Shown here piece after piece: positions 18,260-26,137 of a stretch of 43,960 nt of DNA. Position 1 is the stretch's first letter, and every line of letters begins with the position of its first letter. Source of the DNA: a virus. Where the stretch lies: the IMG/VR virus record IMGVR_UViG_3300031963_000293, positions 1 through 43,960 of that record. One strand, 5' to 3'. The position numbers and the translations under genes were made by a program. The notes below the pieces were generated by a model. That model worked only from the letters and a program-made list of their open reading frames with translations, was not told the DNA's origin and ran no database searches.

Positions 18260-19393
18260 ATGGCCCGAAAAAATGAAACCAAACCGGGCAAACTATCCAT
18301 CGCTGATATGCGAAACCTCGTCAATAAGAAATACGGACAGGAAGTAGCACACGACCTAACAAAAGATAACCCAACAGAAGTAACCGATTGGATCTCAACT
18401 GGTTCTCGTTGGCTTGATTCTATTATTTGTCGTGGTAAGTTAGCTGGAATTCCGGTTGGTAAAATCACAGAGATCGCTGGTTTGGAAGGAACCGGCAAGT
18501 CCTACATGGCGGCACAGATCGCCGCTAATGCTATGGCAAAGGGAATGGACGTAGTTTATTTTGATTCGGAATCAGCAGTAGATCCAGACTTCTTGGAATC
18601 GACCGGTTGTGACTTATCAAAACTACTTTACATTCAGGCAACAACAACAGAGTTTGTTTTGGAAACTATTGAGGAACTATTGACCGCTAATAACGGCTCT
18701 ATGTTCTTTATCTGGGATTCGCTGGCTAACACACCAGCAGCAGCGGACGTAGAAGGTTCATTTGATCCTATGTCGTCTATGGCTATGAAACCAAGAATCC
18801 TATCAAGGGCATTCTCAAAACTCACTATTCCGATTGCGAACACACAATCAACTCTACTCATCCTCAATCAGTTAAAGACCAACATTACGTCTAATAGAGC
18901 AGAACTACTGACCGATCCTTACTTTACCCCAGGTGGTAAAGCACCCGCTTATGCTTATTCACTACGCATTTGGCTAACAGGTCGTAAAGCAAAGGACTCT
19001 TTTATTCTTGACGAAAGAGGTTATCAAGTTGGTTCAGAGGTTAAGGCCAAGATCAAGAAGTCCCGTTTCGGTTCTTTGAACCGTGAATGTACTTTCAAGA
19101 TTCTTTGGGCTGGCGGATCATCAAAGATCCAAGATGAAGAAAGTTGGTTCAACGCAGTCAAGTCCTCAAAGCACTTAGAACAAAGCGGCGCTTGGTATTC
19201 TCTCGTCTACGAAGACGGCTCAAAAGAGAAGTTCCAGGGAGCGCATTGGTCCGAGAAACTACAAGACGCAAAGTTCAGAGATCGAGTTTTGCAACTTATG
19301 GAAGAGGAAGTAATCTTGAAGTTTGAATCCCGTGAGGGAGATCCGAAAGCATATTACGATGTTGATCTGGAAGAAGACGAAACAGCGTCTTGA
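18260..19393 (+). CDS. uvsX: RecA/UvsX-type recombinase
   Basis: A 377-residue ATPase of the RecA/UvsX family. Walker A is GLEGTGKS at 74-81, and the Walker B-like strand is MFFIWDSLA near residue 151. The following MAMKPRILSRAF and LLILNQL segments match the RecA core (L1/L2 region and strand). A linker-type N-terminal helix precedes the core and the C-terminus is acidic. It catalyses strand exchange in recombination-dependent replication and repair with the adjacent SSB. Length is close to T4 UvsX (391). ATG 18260 has a GGAG site. Confidence 0.92.
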   Translation: MARKNETKPGKLSIADMRNLVNKKYGQEVAHDLTKDNPTEVTDWISTGSRWLDSIICRGKLAGIPVGKITEIAGLEGTGKSYMAAQIAANAMAKGMDVVYFDSESAVDPDFLESTGCDLSKLLYIQATTTEFVLETIEELLTANNGSMFFIWDSLANTPAAADVEGSFDPMSSMAMKPRILSRAFSKLTIPIANTQSTLLILNQLKTNITSNRAELLTDPYFTPGGKAPAYAYSLRIWLTGRKAKDSFILDERGYQVGSEVKAKIKKSRFGSLNRECTFKILWAGGSSKIQDEESWFNAVKSSKHLEQSGAWYSLVYEDGSKEKFQGAHWSEKLQDAKFRDRVLQLMEEEVILKFESREGDPKAYYDVDLEEDETAS

Positions 19394-19404
19394 CAACTTT
19401 CCGG

Positions 19405-19433
19405 TTGCCACTAAAGCCCTCCTGCGCTATTAT
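19405..19433 (+). promoter_or_regulatory. sigma70-type promoter before dCMP deaminase
   Basis: TTGCCA (19405-19410), a 17-base spacer and TATTAT (19428-19433). The -10 element lies in the loop of the inverted repeat at 19410-19455. Confidence 0.75.
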
Positions 19434-19455
19434 AGAAGCGTAAGAGGGTTTTAGT
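19410..19455 (+). promoter_or_regulatory. Inverted repeat enclosing a promoter, RBS in downstream arm
   Basis: The arms 19410-19421 and 19444-19455 pair over 12 bp with a single G-U pair. The loop contains TATTAT; the downstream arm contains the GAGGG ribosome binding site for ATG 19460. RNA reading in from uvsX would fold and hide the site, whereas RNA begun near 19440 lacks the upstream arm. Confidence 0.75.
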
Positions 19456-19459
19456 CTTT

Positions 19460-19927
19460 ATGAGTTTGACGAAGCGACAGAAGCGTTACTTGGAACTTGC
19501 CAAGCGAATTGCGGTTAGTTCCGATTCGCCGGATTACCGGCACGGAGCCGTTCTTGTGAAGGGCGGTTCTATCATCAACACTTCCTGTAATGATCTACGT
19601 TCCGTTTGGTGGGCGAATCGTTTCAGGAACCATCAATGCGGTCACGCCACGCAGCACGCCGAGGTTGGTGCTGTTCTTGGAATTGCTCGCGACGTTACTG
19701 ACGGAGCCGTTATGTATGTTGCTCGCGTTGGTAAGAAGAGCGAGTTCCGGCTTTCCAAGCCTTGTCCTATGTGTCTCCGCGTTATGGAACACGTTGGGAT
19801 CAAGAAGGTTGTTTATACCATTGACGACGAACACGTTGCTACTATCAAGCTCAATACTGGACTTACCGAAGAAGACCTTTTCTACCAAACCCGCCAACCC
19901 CAAAAGAAGGAAACTGCTAATGACTGA
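19460..19927 (+). CDS. Deoxycytidylate (dCMP) deaminase-like protein
   Basis: A 155-residue zinc-dependent deaminase. The catalytic H66-A-E68 motif and the P101-C102-P-M-C105 zinc motif are both present. The family converts dCMP to dUMP, the substrate of thymidylate synthase, and the window also encodes ThyX and dUTPase, so this assignment fits better than cytidine deaminase. The stop overlaps the start of the next gene by eight bases. Its promoter and hairpin-controlled ribosome binding site suggest expression independent of uvsX. Confidence 0.8.
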   Translation: MSLTKRQKRYLELAKRIAVSSDSPDYRHGAVLVKGGSIINTSCNDLRSVWWANRFRNHQCGHATQHAEVGAVLGIARDVTDGAVMYVARVGKKSEFRLSKPCPMCLRVMEHVGIKKVVYTIDDEHVATIKLNTGLTEEDLFYQTRQPQKKETAND

Positions 19928-20912
19928 TGAAAACAAGCGTGTTCTGATTATCGATGGTCTGAATATGTATCTCCGAGCCTACATCGTGAACCCCTCTATG
20001 ACCAGCAACGGAAACCCTGTTGGTGGAGTTGTCGGGTTTATTGGAATGCTAAACAAGTTGTTCCGCGAAATGAAGCCTACCCAGGTCGTTATTTGTTGGG
20101 ACGGTCCCGGCGGTTCTCAACGACGCCGCGAACTTATCAAGGAGTACAAGTCAGGTCGTAAGCCGATCAAGAAGAACTTCCAAGTTGACGGAATGGACGA
20201 GCAAACCGAAAAGCAAAATAAGGTTTGGCAGCATTCTCTTTTGCTTGAAATTCTAAACGAAATGCCTATTATGCAGTTTGTTCTTGACTCTGTTGAGGCA
20301 GACGACATTATTTCTTACGTCGCAAAGCATTCCTATTATGCTGGGTGGCAGAAGGTTATTGTTTCTTCTGATAAGGACTTCCTCCAACTTCTGGATAATG
20401 AAACGGTTCTTTTCCGTCCTATCCAGAAGCAAATTCACACAAGCAAGAATGTTATTGAAGAGTTCGGCATTTCTCCCAAGAACTTTGCCGTTGCTCGCGC
20501 TATTGCTGGCGATAAGTCCGATAGTCTCCCAGGTGTCTCTGGAATCGGCCTTCCAACCATCGCAAAGCGTCTTTCTTTCTTGAAGGAAGACCAAGAGCAT
20601 TATCTGGAAGACGTTATTCGTTATTGTGAGGAAGCAGACCAAAAGCAAGCTACTTATAAGAACATTGTCTCTAATGCTGACCTTGTGAGAGATAACTATA
20701 AGATTATGAACCTTACTCCTCCTTCCATTTCACCGCAAGGTCGCAGTAAGATCGATTATGTTTTTGAGAACTTTGAGTTTGACCTCAACATTACAAACTT
20801 GAAAACTCTTTCTTACAAGAACGGATTCCCGGCCTTTGACTGGTCGGACATTACTTCCAGCCTCCGTCGCATCTCAACAAGCAATAAGAAAGTGGTTGAC
20901 GGACAAGAGTGA
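19920..20912 (+). CDS. 5'-3' exonuclease / flap endonuclease (RNase H type)
   Basis: A 330-residue protein of the Pol I 5'-nuclease/T4 RNase H family. The N-terminal LIIDGLNMYLRA contains the first metal-binding Asp. VICWDGPGGSQRR, SVEADDIISY and VIVSSDKDFLQLL carry further acidic residues, and GDKSDSLPGVSGIGLPTIAKR is the H3TH DNA-binding motif. It removes RNA primers and flaps from lagging strands. The start is ATG 19920 with GAAGGA upstream; the open frame extends back into the deaminase gene, but that part is not conserved-looking. It complements the family A polymerase, which lacks this domain. Confidence 0.88.
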   Translation: MTDENKRVLIIDGLNMYLRAYIVNPSMTSNGNPVGGVVGFIGMLNKLFREMKPTQVVICWDGPGGSQRRRELIKEYKSGRKPIKKNFQVDGMDEQTEKQNKVWQHSLLLEILNEMPIMQFVLDSVEADDIISYVAKHSYYAGWQKVIVSSDKDFLQLLDNETVLFRPIQKQIHTSKNVIEEFGISPKNFAVARAIAGDKSDSLPGVSGIGLPTIAKRLSFLKEDQEHYLEDVIRYCEEADQKQATYKNIVSNADLVRDNYKIMNLTPPSISPQGRSKIDYVFENFEFDLNITNLKTLSYKNGFPAFDWSDITSSLRRISTSNKKVVDGQE

Positions 20913-20924
20913 CGAGGTTATTAT
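20896..20924 (+). promoter_or_regulatory. sigma70-type promoter before the helicase gene
   Basis: TTGACG (20896-20901), a 17-base spacer and TATTAT (20919-20924), overlapping the end of the exonuclease gene. No inverted repeat is seen here. Confidence 0.6.
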
Positions 20925-20951
20925 GATAGTCCACAAAGAGAAGGTAAGCTG

Positions 20952-22373
20952 ATGTTGGAACAGAAACAGGTAAACTTCGCACAATACGGCAAAAGTTTCC
21001 AAGAAGACCTATGCAGCTTGATTCTTGATGATCGTCCATTCGCAGATCAAATTCTTGAAGTATTCGATCCAAACTTTTTGGAATTGAAGTATCTTCGCGT
21101 TTTTGTTGAGAAGATCGTTGAGCATAGAACGAAATACAAAATTCACCCAAGTCGTAAGACTATGGTGACTATTATCAAGTCTGGTCTAAACGAAGAGAAC
21201 GACGCAACCAAGAGACAAGTTGTAGATTTCGTCGCAAGAGTATTTGCCAAAGAAGAGATTGAAGGTGCAGAGTTTATCAAAGACACTTCGCTTGATTTCT
21301 GTAAAAAGCAGAAACTAAAAGAAGTTATGATCAAGTCCGCTAAACTAATCAATTCTTCTTCTTTTGATGAAATCTCAAAGTTGATTAGTGATGCAATTCG
21401 TCTTGGTGCTTCCAGCGATTTTGGCTATGACTATCTAAAAGACTTTGAACGTCGCTTTGAATTGAAAGCAAGAAACCCTGTTAGTACTGCCTGGGGTGAG
21501 ATCGACCAGATCACCGGAGGCGGTGTTGGTAATGGAGAGTTGGGCGTAGTTATTGCTCCAACAGGTGCCGGTAAGTCAATGGTTCTCGTTCACTTGGGAT
21601 CCGAGGCTGTAAAGCAAGGAAAGACAGTAGTTCACTACACTTTGGAACTTTCGGACACAACCATCGCTCAAAGATACGACAGTTGTATTACCCAGATCCC
21701 ACTTTCAGAACTTATGGATCATAAAGATTTGATTCGTGAAACGGTTGAAGACGTAAAGGGGGCACTAATTATCAAAGAATACCCCACCAAGTCAGCCAGC
21801 GTAAACACACTTCATTCTCACCTTGAAAGGTTGCGAGCGAAGGGAACAAAAGTTGATATGGTTGTGGTTGATTACGGTGACCTACTAAAACCAGTTACCA
21901 GAGAGAAAGAGAAGAGAAACGAACTTGAATCCATTTATGAAGGTCTAAGAGGTTTAGCACAAGAATTCCATTGTCCCGTTTGGACTGCTTCACAAACTAA
22001 CCGTTCCGGCTTGAACGCCGAGGTAATCACGATTGAATCAATTTCCGAAGCCTTCTCAAAGTGCTTCGTCGCAGATTTGATTTTGACTGTTTCCAGAACG
22101 GTTGAAGACAAGCAAAACAATACAGGCAGAATCTTTGTCGCTAAAAATCGGTTTGGTCCTGACGGTCTTGTATTCCCTGTGAATATGCACACAAGAAATG
22201 TGAGTATCACTATGAGGCCACCCAACACAAGCCAAGACCCTCTTTCACTTGGTGGAACTACCAACCTAACAGCGAAAGACCAAGCGTTGCGAATCAAAGA
22301 AAAATACAAAAAGTTTAGACAATCTATCAGAGCAAAAACAACGGAGAACTCACAAAATGAACCTAGCATCTAA
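20952..22373 (+). CDS. Replicative DNA helicase (DnaB/T4 gp41-like)
   Basis: A 473-residue RecA-fold helicase. The N-terminal 170 residues are a helical domain. The core starts at WGEIDQITGGGVGNGELGVV, with Walker A APTGAGKS at 202-209, the HYTLELS segment, Walker B in MVVVDYGDLL near residue 300, and the WTASQTNRSG motif with its sensor residues. It unwinds the fork as a hexamer. Size matches T4 gp41 (475). ATG 20952 follows GAAGG; the gene overlaps nrdJ by 17 bases. Confidence 0.9.
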   Translation: MLEQKQVNFAQYGKSFQEDLCSLILDDRPFADQILEVFDPNFLELKYLRVFVEKIVEHRTKYKIHPSRKTMVTIIKSGLNEENDATKRQVVDFVARVFAKEEIEGAEFIKDTSLDFCKKQKLKEVMIKSAKLINSSSFDEISKLISDAIRLGASSDFGYDYLKDFERRFELKARNPVSTAWGEIDQITGGGVGNGELGVVIAPTGAGKSMVLVHLGSEAVKQGKTVVHYTLELSDTTIAQRYDSCITQIPLSELMDHKDLIRETVEDVKGALIIKEYPTKSASVNTLHSHLERLRAKGTKVDMVVVDYGDLLKPVTREKEKRNELESIYEGLRGLAQEFHCPVWTASQTNRSGLNAEVITIESISEAFSKCFVADLILTVSRTVEDKQNNTGRIFVAKNRFGPDGLVFPVNMHTRNVSITMRPPNTSQDPLSLGGTTNLTAKDQALRIKEKYKKFRQSIRAKTTENSQNEPSI

Positions 22374-23598
22374 GATCCTATCGGATATCACAACTCACAT
22401 GAAATATGCGCGCTACCTCCCAGAAGAGTACCGTCGCGAAACATTTGAGGAAATTACAGAGCGAAACGTCCAAATGCACGTTAAGCGTTATCCTCACCTT
22501 GAAGAACAGATCAGAGGAGCCTATCAAGCCGTCTTTGATCGCAAGGTTCTTCCATCTATGCGTTCTATGCAGTTTGGCGGCAAGCCAATTGAGATCGCAC
22601 CAAACCGCATTTTCAACTGCGCTTACATGCCTATTGATGATCTGCGTTCTTTCTCCGAAGCAATGTTCTTGCTTCTTGGTGGAACTGGCGTAGGTTTCTC
22701 GGTCCAAAAGCATCACGTTGAGAAACTACCAGAGATCCGCCGTCCTTCTGGTCGTGAAAAGCGTTTCCTTGTTGGCGATTCTATTGAAGGCTGGGCTGAT
22801 GCTGTTCGCATTCTTATTCAGTCCTATTTCAGAGGTTCAAGCCGCGTTCGCTTTGACTTCTCGGACATTCGCCCCAAGGGTGCCCGTTTGGTTACGTCAG
22901 GCGGTAAAGCACCAGGACCACAGCCTCTTATTGAGTGCTTGGTCAAGATTGACGGAATTCTAAACACAAAGAAGGACGGAGAGAAACTAACTCCTATTGA
23001 GTCACACGACATTATGTGCCACATCGCAGATGCCGTGCTTGCTGGCGGCATTCGCCGCGCTGCTCTTATTTCTTTGTTCTCTGCTGACGACGATGAAATG
23101 ATCGCTTGTAAGTCGGGCAACTGGTGGGAAACCAACCCACAACGCGGTCGTGCTAACAACTCTGCCGTTCTTCTTCGCCACAAGATCGATAAGGCTTACT
23201 TTATGGACCTTTGGACCCGCATTCGTGAGAGCGGTTCAGGAGAGCCAGGCATTTATCTAAACAATGATAAGGACTGGGGAACGAACCCATGTTGCGTTGA
23301 CGGAGACACCCTCATTACAACAAACGTTGGTCAAATGACTATGCGTGAGTTGGTTGAAAGGGTTGAGAGTGGCGAATCGATCAGCGTGCTTTCTTACGAT
23401 GAAACAACTTGTAGTCTTGAACTACAACCAGTAGAAGAAGCAGCCATGACGAGAGAAGACGCTGATGTTATCAGGATCGAAACAGAAAGCGGCCAAGTCC
23501 TCATTCTAACTCCCGACCATAGAGTATTCACAGAGAATAGGGGATATGTTGAAGCAGCACACTTGACAGAAGAAGATATACTACTTTCTATTGAATGA
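22357..23598 (+). CDS. nrdJ: Class II ribonucleotide reductase, N-terminal half fused to split intein N-fragment
   Basis: 413 residues: 312 residues of NrdJ (N-extein) followed by a 101-residue intein N-fragment. The NrdJ part has the PSMRSMQFGG and GGTGVGFSVQ segments of coenzyme-B12-dependent RNR and ends at TNPC; C312 aligns with the catalytic radical cysteine (C439 in E. coli NrdA). The reading frame stops at the end of the intein fragment; the remainder of the enzyme is encoded from 24434. After trans-splicing, the mature enzyme would be about 617 residues. Start ATG 22357 lies inside the helicase gene. Confidence 0.88.
   Translation: MNLASKILSDITTHMKYARYLPEEYRRETFEEITERNVQMHVKRYPHLEEQIRGAYQAVFDRKVLPSMRSMQFGGKPIEIAPNRIFNCAYMPIDDLRSFSEAMFLLLGGTGVGFSVQKHHVEKLPEIRRPSGREKRFLVGDSIEGWADAVRILIQSYFRGSSRVRFDFSDIRPKGARLVTSGGKAPGPQPLIECLVKIDGILNTKKDGEKLTPIESHDIMCHIADAVLAGGIRRAALISLFSADDDEMIACKSGNWWETNPQRGRANNSAVLLRHKIDKAYFMDLWTRIRESGSGEPGIYLNNDKDWGTNPCCVDGDTLITTNVGQMTMRELVERVESGESISVLSYDETTCSLELQPVEEAAMTREDADVIRIETESGQVLILTPDHRVFTENRGYVEAAHLTEEDILLSIE
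23293..23595 (+). other. Split intein N-terminal fragment (IntN)
   Basis: 101 codons starting at C313 (CVDGDTLI, block A) and including block B (LILTPDHRVFT with the conserved T-x2-H). The cut is placed after NPC because RNRs have NPC-x-EI at this site, and the downstream fragment supplies the x as Cys. No LAGLIDADG or HNH domain is inside. It resembles the NrdJ split inteins described from marine metagenomes. Confidence 0.88.
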
Positions 23599-23603
23599 GT
23601 ATC

Positions 23604-23653
23604 TTTGCGGGCTCCAATAAACTATTTATAATGTAAGGGTTGGAGCCCGCAAA
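23604..23653 (+). promoter_or_regulatory. 14-bp perfect inverted repeat enclosing a promoter element and covering the endonuclease RBS
   Basis: TTTGCGGGCTCCAA (23604-23617) and TTGGAGCCCGCAAA (23640-23653) are perfect complements around a 22-base loop. The loop holds CTATTTATAATG; the downstream arm holds GGAG nine bases before ATG 23655. There is no T-tract, so sequestration of the RBS is more likely than termination. The layout is the same as that described for T4 I-TevI. Confidence 0.85.
23622..23633 (+). promoter_or_regulatory. CTATTTATAATG late-type promoter element inside hairpin loop
   Basis: Identical over 12 bases to the element at 6510-6521. It sits within the 22-base loop of the 23604-23653 inverted repeat, 33 bases before the endonuclease ATG. 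Confidence 0.6.
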
Positions 23654-23654
23654 C

Positions 23655-24479
23655 ATGAAAATAGAAGAAGCGATAAGAACAATATATCTCAACCACGAAA
23701 AAGGAAAAGTCGTACTTATACCAGAAGACTTCGCAGAAGAGTACAAAATATACGCTTCTAATAGAGTCGCTGAACTTGGCAATACCGCCCGCGCAAGCAA
23801 CAAAAGAAGTTTTATTATCAACAATATTAGTAGGATATATCCAAGCGAATATTGTTTTGCTAAAAGTTTTATATCTTCTCTTTATAGTGAAGGGTATGGT
23901 TTGAAAACAATAGGCAAAAAGATAGACTTGACACCAACGAGAGTAAGAACTCTTTTTTCAATACTTGGTATAGAGATAAATAAAGGCAAAAATATAGTAT
24001 ATAACAAAACAAAAGAAATAAGAAGTGAAAACCTGAAGTCGTTGTATAACAATAGAGCAGGTTGGTTTAAGACCTTTCATAGAAAGACTAATAAGACCTC
24101 GCGAGGCATTCAGGGATACTACTTCAACAGAACAAGAAATAAGTTTGTTTGGCTTCGTAGCACATATGAATATATATATGCCAAGTGGCTTGACTCTCAT
24201 GCGATAGAATGGGACGTAGAACAGCAAACTTTCCAACTTGAGAAAACAACGTATAGACCAGACTTTTTTATCTACGAAGAAGGAACTTTGATGAAAATAG
24301 TTGAAATCAAAGGGTTTTGGGATAGAGGGATAGTAAAAACAGAAGAACTATCAAAAAGACTGGATATAGAAATAGTCCTAATAAGAGATATAGGACCATA
24401 TATAACCACCACCTATAATAAGGAGATATTAGAATGGAAACGACTACGAATATTACAAGAACCAAGATCAAGCGTATAA
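23655..24479 (+). CDS. Free-standing homing endonuclease, PD-(D/E)xK / Vsr-like type
   Basis: A 274-residue protein lying between the two halves of nrdJ. A helix-turn-helix-like region near residues 70-100 is followed by the LRSTYEYIYAKWL segment, then the nuclease core YRPDFFI (D203) and VEIKG (E217-x-K219). This matches the endonuclease genes found between split-intein gene halves. It is distinctly more AT-rich and richer in AGA/ATA codons than its neighbours, a sign of transfer. ATG 23655 is preferred to TTG 23640, because TTG lies inside the RBS arm. The 3' end overlaps the intein C-fragment gene by 46 bases. Confidence 0.85.
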   Translation: MKIEEAIRTIYLNHEKGKVVLIPEDFAEEYKIYASNRVAELGNTARASNKRSFIINNISRIYPSEYCFAKSFISSLYSEGYGLKTIGKKIDLTPTRVRTLFSILGIEINKGKNIVYNKTKEIRSENLKSLYNNRAGWFKTFHRKTNKTSRGIQGYYFNRTRNKFVWLRSTYEYIYAKWLDSHAIEWDVEQQTFQLEKTTYRPDFFIYEEGTLMKIVEIKGFWDRGIVKTEELSKRLDIEIVLIRDIGPYITTTYNKEILEWKRLRILQEPRSSV

Positions 24480-24562
24480 CTATTGAAAAGAATAGAGACG
24501 TTTATGACATTCAAGTAAAAAAGAACCATAACTTTTTTGCTAATGAGTTGTTGGTTCACAAC
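24434..24562 (+). other. Split intein C-terminal fragment (IntC)
   Basis: 43 codons ending in block F/G: RDVYDIQVKKNHNFFANELL, then VHN, with the terminal Asn and following Cys+1 required for splicing. It starts with its own ATG, so the break is a natural split rather than a frameshift. Confidence 0.88.
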
Positions 24563-25480
24563 TGCGAAATTGCCCTTCGCCCTTACCAGTTCTGCAACCT
24601 AACAGAAGTGAACGTAAGCGATGTGGAAAGCCAGGAAGAATACGAAGATAGAGTGCGCGCAGCCGCGTTTATTGGCACTTTACAGGCGTCCTACACCGAC
24701 TTCCACTACCTACGCCCTGTTTGGCAAAGAACCACCGAGAAGGACGCTCTAATAGGTGTGGGAATGACCGGAATTGCTTCTGGAAAAGTCCTTTCTTTGG
24801 ACATGGAAAAGGCAGCACAGGTCGTAAAAGAAGAAAATGTCCGCGTTGCGGCTCTTTTGGGGATCAACCCAGCAGCAAGAACCACTTGCGTCAAGCCTTC
24901 CGGCACAACCTCGCTTGTTCTTGGAACTTCTTCGGGCATTCACGCTTGGCACAGCGACACTTACCTACGTCGCATTCGTGTTGGAAAGAATGAAGCCATT
25001 TATTCTTACCTTTCACAAAGTCATCCAGAACTTATTGAAGATGAATTCTTCCGCCCTCACGACACAGCCGTTATTTCTGTTCCTCAAAAGGCACCAGAAG
25101 GAGCTATTACAAGAGGAGAAAGCGCACTTGATCTGCTCGCAAGAGTAAAGAAGGTAAGCCAAAGCTGGATCAAAGCAGGACACCGCAAGGGTCAAAACAC
25201 CCACAACGTTTCTGCTACTGTTTCGATCAAGAGTGATGAATGGGATGTTGTTGGTGAGTGGATGTGGGAAAACAGAGCATTCTATAACGGTCTGTCTGTT
25301 CTTCCAGCGTTTGAACACACTTACAAGCAAGCGCCATTTGAGGACTGCGATGAAGAAACTTACGAAAGGCTAATGAAGACGCTTACCTCCATTGACCTCA
25401 ACTACGTTCACGAAGTAGACGATAACACCGATCTATCCGGCGAAGTGGCTTGCGGCGCTGGTGGTTGCGAAGTTAAGTGA
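24434..25480 (+). CDS. nrdJ: Split intein C-fragment fused to class II ribonucleotide reductase C-terminal half
   Basis: 348 residues: a 43-residue intein C-fragment, then 305 residues of NrdJ starting at Cys+1 (CEIALRPYQFCNLTEVN). The RNR part has the TTCVKPSGTTSLVLGTSSGIH phosphate-binding region and ends in C-x4-C (ACGAGGCEVK), the redox pair that re-reduces the active site in monomeric B12-dependent reductases. ATG 24434 has AGGAG eight bases upstream. The product joins the N-half by trans-splicing to make deoxynucleotides. The terminator and promoter that follow isolate it from the next gene. Confidence 0.88.
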   Translation: METTTNITRTKIKRITIEKNRDVYDIQVKKNHNFFANELLVHNCEIALRPYQFCNLTEVNVSDVESQEEYEDRVRAAAFIGTLQASYTDFHYLRPVWQRTTEKDALIGVGMTGIASGKVLSLDMEKAAQVVKEENVRVAALLGINPAARTTCVKPSGTTSLVLGTSSGIHAWHSDTYLRRIRVGKNEAIYSYLSQSHPELIEDEFFRPHDTAVISVPQKAPEGAITRGESALDLLARVKKVSQSWIKAGHRKGQNTHNVSATVSIKSDEWDVVGEWMWENRAFYNGLSVLPAFEHTYKQAPFEDCDEETYERLMKTLTSIDLNYVHEVDDNTDLSGEVACGAGGCEVK

Positions 25481-25487
25481 TAAATGT

Positions 25488-25527
25488 GTCCTTTCTATCT
25501 ATTTTGGGTAGAAAGGACTATTTATTT
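25488..25527 (+). terminator. Terminator after nrdJ, overlapping a late-type promoter element
   Basis: A perfect 10-bp stem (GTCCTTTCTA 25488-25497 with TAGAAAGGAC 25509-25518), an 11-base loop, then TATTTATTTG. The last base of the stem is the first of CTATTTAT (25518-25525), so termination of nrdJ RNA and initiation of the next transcript share bases. Confidence 0.75.
25518..25525 (+). promoter_or_regulatory. CTATTTAT late-type promoter element before the Dps-like gene
   Basis: GACTATTTATTTGTG lies 27 bases before ATG 25545, overlapping the preceding terminator. An AAGGGG ribosome binding site follows. Confidence 0.5.
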
Positions 25528-25544
25528 GTGTTAAGGGGAAACAA

Positions 25545-26090
25545 ATGAAACTTACAGCATCACAATTGCGTAGAATTATCAAAGAAGAAGTAGAAGCCGC
25601 TATGGTCCAAGAACCAGTAGTAGAAGAAAGTTCTATGCTTGTTGAGGCTATGGGTCAGTTGATTCCCTCGGTTCGTGCTGCTCAACTTTGGTTCCACGGC
25701 GCTCACAACCTTACCAAAGGTGTAGGTTTTGCTGGCGACCACACAACCCTCTTTGGGGGCATTTATCCTGCCCTTGAAGCACAGTTTGACGGTCTTGTTG
25801 AGAAGGCTATTGGAAACACCGGAGTAGAAGAACTTGGTTGCCCCGTTCACATTACACAAGCCGCAGCCGAAATTCTCGGTCAAATGGAATGTCTAACTGA
25901 TAAGCCAGCCGATCAAATAGTTCGCGAAGGTCTAACAGTTCTACAAGGTCATCACGACCTTCTATCTGATGTTTTCAGCAGACTTGACGAAGCAGGCGAA
26001 TTGCCCCTTGGTCTAAATGACTTGCTTGCCGCCCAAGCAAACGAGTTGGAAACTTTCCTCTATCTTCTACAACAAAGAGCGAAGGTCTGA
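25545..26090 (+). CDS. Dps/miniferritin-like protein with an N-terminal leader
   Basis: A 181-residue protein. Residues 40-175 match the Dps four-helix pattern, including a candidate ferroxidase set H54-x11-H66-x15-D82-x3-E86 and the closing AQANELETFLYLLQQR helix. Dps proteins oxidise and store iron and protect DNA. The first 30 residues form an extra basic-then-acidic leader (MKLTASQLRRIIKEEVEAA) not part of the fold; it contains I-K-E, which fits the L/I-x-E cleavage rule of T4 prohead protease. A late-type promoter precedes the gene. Packaging into the head is inference. Confidence 0.7.
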   Translation: MKLTASQLRRIIKEEVEAAMVQEPVVEESSMLVEAMGQLIPSVRAAQLWFHGAHNLTKGVGFAGDHTTLFGGIYPALEAQFDGLVEKAIGNTGVEELGCPVHITQAAAEILGQMECLTDKPADQIVREGLTVLQGHHDLLSDVFSRLDEAGELPLGLNDLLAAQANELETFLYLLQQRAKV

Positions 26091-26108
26091 TTATTTTCCT
26101 CTAACCTC

Positions 26109-26137
26109 TTGACGCCCTCTCTTCGCCGCGCTATTAT
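26109..26137 (+). promoter_or_regulatory. sigma70-type promoter
   Basis: TTGACG (26109-26114), a 17-base spacer and TATTAT (26132-26137). It drives the run of small genes from 26157, including the GroES-like gene and thyX. The -10 lies in the loop of the 26111-26156 inverted repeat. Confidence 0.85.

Noticed and set aside
19590-19919. Upstream extension of the exonuclease frame
   Set aside because: The frame is open, but it lies inside the dCMP deaminase gene, and the family N-terminus begins at ATG 19920 with its own RBS.
23290-24565. nrdJ as a pseudogene broken by a frameshift or stop
   Set aside because: The break occurs at exact intein boundaries with intact block A, B, F and G motifs, and the second half has its own start and RBS.
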